Assembly (NCBI GenBank): GCA_050124735.1
Contig: JASFEQ010000064.1
Location: 1-14,881 of the forward strand
Source: JASFEQ01 sp050124735
Lineage (GTDB): Bacteria > Desulfobacterota > DSM-4660 > Desulfatiglandales > HGW-15
DNA length: 14,881 nt
Direction of reading: 5' to 3'
Position 1 is the stretch's first letter, and each line of letters begins with the position of its first letter. A program made the translations under genes and the position numbers. The notes below the pieces were generated by a model. That model was not told the DNA's origin. It saw only the letters and a list, made by a program, of their open reading frames with translations, and ran no database searches. Positions 13,602 through 14,881 of this stretch are shown here, piece by piece.

Positions 13602-14720
13602 CTACTTTGTCAAAATGGTTTGGATGCCTTCACAGACCCTGAACATCTGGTCTTCAGTGAGATTTGCAGCGCCGGGCAGATTGATGCCTCTCGAACAAAT
13701 ATCGTATGCTAGAGGATTTCGCGGCTCGTATTGTTCTCTACAGTCTGGATAGGCAGGCAGCGATGATAAGGGATAGAAGAATGGGCGTGCGGGTATCCCC
13801 AATTCTGCCAGTCTTGTAATGGCCTCTTGTTTCGTGATGTGGTGTGATTTACCGAAGAGCAAGGCTGTTATCCAGGCCCCATTAATACCCCCTTCTGGTT
13901 CGGGATTTAGTTCAATATCCTCCACATCACGCAGGTGTGTTTTGTAGAAAAGCAACTGATCCCGCTTTCGGCCTACCAATTCGTCAAGTCTTTGCAACTG
14001 CGCATATCCAAGCGCTGCTTGCACATTGAATGGCATGTATTTATACGTTACTTCATAATTATAATACATGGGACCATCAGGTTTTCGCCCATGATCCCTC
14101 AGGAACATACAACGTTCATACAACTCGTCATCATCCAGCAGCAACATGCCGCCCTCACCCGTAGTCAACGTCTTGGTCCGATGAAAACTGAAAACAGAGC
14201 CTACCCCGAATTTTCCCGCTCTAATTCCCTTGTACGTCGAGCCCAGAGCCTCTGCCGCATCCTCAATAACAGGAATACCCTGTCGATCCGCGATCTCAAG
14301 CAGCCCATCCATAAGCGGCATGTTGCCGTAAATATCCACTGTAATGATTGCCTTTGTCCGGGGTGTTATGCTCTTTTCTACTGATTCAGGATCAAGGCAC
14401 CAATTGATAGGATCAATGTCGCAGAAGACCGGTGTGGCCCTCAAATACGCAATTCCCGCTCCTGTGGCTATCCAGGTACATTCGGGCAGGATAACCTCGT
14501 CTCCATCAGAAACGCCAAGGCCTGACAAAAGTAAATGGATAGCCGTGGTGCAATTTGGCGTCATAATGCCGTATTTGCGGTCGTGGTAGGCGGCAAAGGC
14601 CTCTTGAAATTTTTCGCAATAATCATATGCATGCTCATACCAGCCATTACGCATGGCATCTTCCACCACCTTGATCTCATGCTCCGTAATCCATGGGCCA
14701 GCAATGAATATCTGACTCAT
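13602..14720 (-). CDS. DegT/DnrJ/EryC1/StrS aminotransferase
   Basis: A 372-residue PLP enzyme that transfers an amino group to a nucleotide-ketosugar. Marks are 'MTPNCTTAIHLLLSGLGV' (53-70), 'DEVILPECTWIATG' (74-87), the PLP aspartate in 'IEDAAEALGSTYKG' (152-165) and the Schiff-base lysine Lys183 in 'FSFHRTKTLTTGEGGM'. The C-terminal 'HGRKPDGPMYYNYEVTYKYMPFNVQAALGYAQLQRLDEL' is the usual substrate region. The motif set resembles 4-amino sugar enzymes such as perosamine or viosamine synthases. Exact position (C3 or C4) and donor are uncertain. RfbB's dTDP-4-keto-6-deoxyglucose could be its substrate. The ATG follows GAGGAG nine bases earlier. It is the first complete gene seen of this operon; the promoter lies beyond the window. 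Confidence 0.92.
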   Translation of the reverse strand: MSQIFIAGPWITEHEIKVVEDAMRNGWYEHAYDYCEKFQEAFAAYHDRKYGIMTPNCTTAIHLLLSGLGVSDGDEVILPECTWIATGAGIAYLRATPVFCDIDPINWCLDPESVEKSITPRTKAIITVDIYGNMPLMDGLLEIADRQGIPVIEDAAEALGSTYKGIRAGKFGVGSVFSFHRTKTLTTGEGGMLLLDDDELYERCMFLRDHGRKPDGPMYYNYEVTYKYMPFNVQAALGYAQLQRLDELVGRKRDQLLFYKTHLRDVEDIELNPEPEGGINGAWITALLFGKSHHITKQEAITRLAELGIPARPFFYPLSSLPAYPDCREQYEPRNPLAYDICSRGINLPGAANLTEDQMFRVCEGIQTILTK

Positions 14721-14794
14721 ACGCGCGTCTCCTCACACCTCAAAAAATGCTTCACTTGATCTCCCGTGAGGCCTTCTCGCCTCGCCAACGCCAT
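14717..14794 (-). other. possible 25-codon ORF coupled to the aminotransferase
   Basis: From ATG at 14794, after GAGAAGAAG, a frame of 25 codons runs to a TGA that overlaps the aminotransferase start as ATGA. It reads 'MALARREGLTGDQVKHFLRC' then five more residues. I do not recognise it. It may be a coupling leader peptide, a decayed gene tail or chance. Confidence 0.2.
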
Positions 14795-14814
14795 TTTAAC
14801 TTCTTCTCGCTAGC

Positions 14815-14881
14815 TCACTTCGTTGTCGGTCGAGCCTCCCAATCAAAATCGATCTGAGGATCGTCATACGGGAGACGTATC
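14815..14881 (-). CDS. C-terminal end of a probable RmlC-like epimerase (partial)
   Basis: The window cuts this gene; only the last 21 codons are visible before TGA at 14817-14815. They read 'IRLPYDDPQIDFDWEARPTT' plus K. The pattern '[RK]-x-P-Y-[DN]-D-P-x-I-x-[FY]-D-W' is like the C-terminal tail of dTDP-4-dehydrorhamnose 3,5-epimerase family cupins; the rfbC in this window has the comparable 'DDPELAIDWP'. The gene is on the same strand as the aminotransferase and about 95 bases upstream, so it probably belongs to the same operon. The call rests on a short tail only. Confidence 0.55.
   Translation of the reverse strand, partial: IRLPYDDPQIDFDWEARPTTK

Noticed and set aside
13935..14384. 149-codon plus-strand ORF over the aminotransferase
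   Set aside because: It is antisense to an intact DegT-type gene carrying the PLP lysine and glycine motifs, so it is a shadow.
1..14881. CRISPR arrays, tRNA or rRNA genes, intact insertion sequences
   Set aside because: I saw no regularly spaced identical repeats, no cloverleaf-like tRNA and no transposase frame in the window.

Overview
The window looks like a piece of a Gram-negative bacterial chromosome of moderate GC content. It pairs a surface-polysaccharide (O-antigen or capsule type) locus with a small sulfur-related neighbourhood: a MarR regulator, a DsrE2-like protein and a DUF362 protein. That mix, plus the dispersed 'TTCGA...GCTCAG' type intergenic repeat, would suit a sulfate-reducing or related deltaproteobacterial (Desulfobacterota) lineage. 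This is inference; there is no rRNA or marker gene in the window to settle it.

Layout, left to right. Positions 51-721 hold two short, tightly coupled minus-strand genes of unknown function. Behind them (762-1256) lies the wreck of a major facilitator transporter. It has lost its 5' part at a dispersed repeat and has an amber codon where the reading frame otherwise continues. From 1439 a marR gene and a dsrE2-like gene (2063-2626) run on the plus strand. Similar GTTAAC-containing dyads sit in front of both, so the regulator may control itself and its neighbour. An unusual 89-bp AT-rich element with perfect 11-bp inverted ends (2642-2730) separates dsrE2 from a convergent DUF362 gene (2780-3673, TTG start). 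A second copy of the dispersed repeat lies at 3731-3834.

A consensus sigma70-type promoter (TTGACA-18-TATAAT, 3871-3900) precedes the plus-strand operon rfbB-rfbA-rfbC (3982-6494). These enzymes make dTDP-4-keto-6-deoxyglucose and epimerise it. The reductase rfbD, needed for dTDP-L-rhamnose, is not in the window.

Converging on it is a long minus-strand operon that enters from beyond the right edge. In transcription order it holds the tail of a probable RmlC-like gene, a DegT/DnrJ/EryC1/StrS aminotransferase, two extended-SDR epimerase/dehydratases, a TIGR04325-type methyltransferase, a sulfotransferase, a CmcI/cephalosporin-hydroxylase-like protein, a family 2 glycosyltransferase and a Wzx-like flippase. 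Several genes overlap by ATGA/GTGA or are a few bases apart. Together the two arms read as the nucleotide-sugar, decoration and export part of a surface glycan locus, with amino-sugar formation, probable methylation and probable sulfation. The decoration set and the missing rfbD are the points most worth following up.
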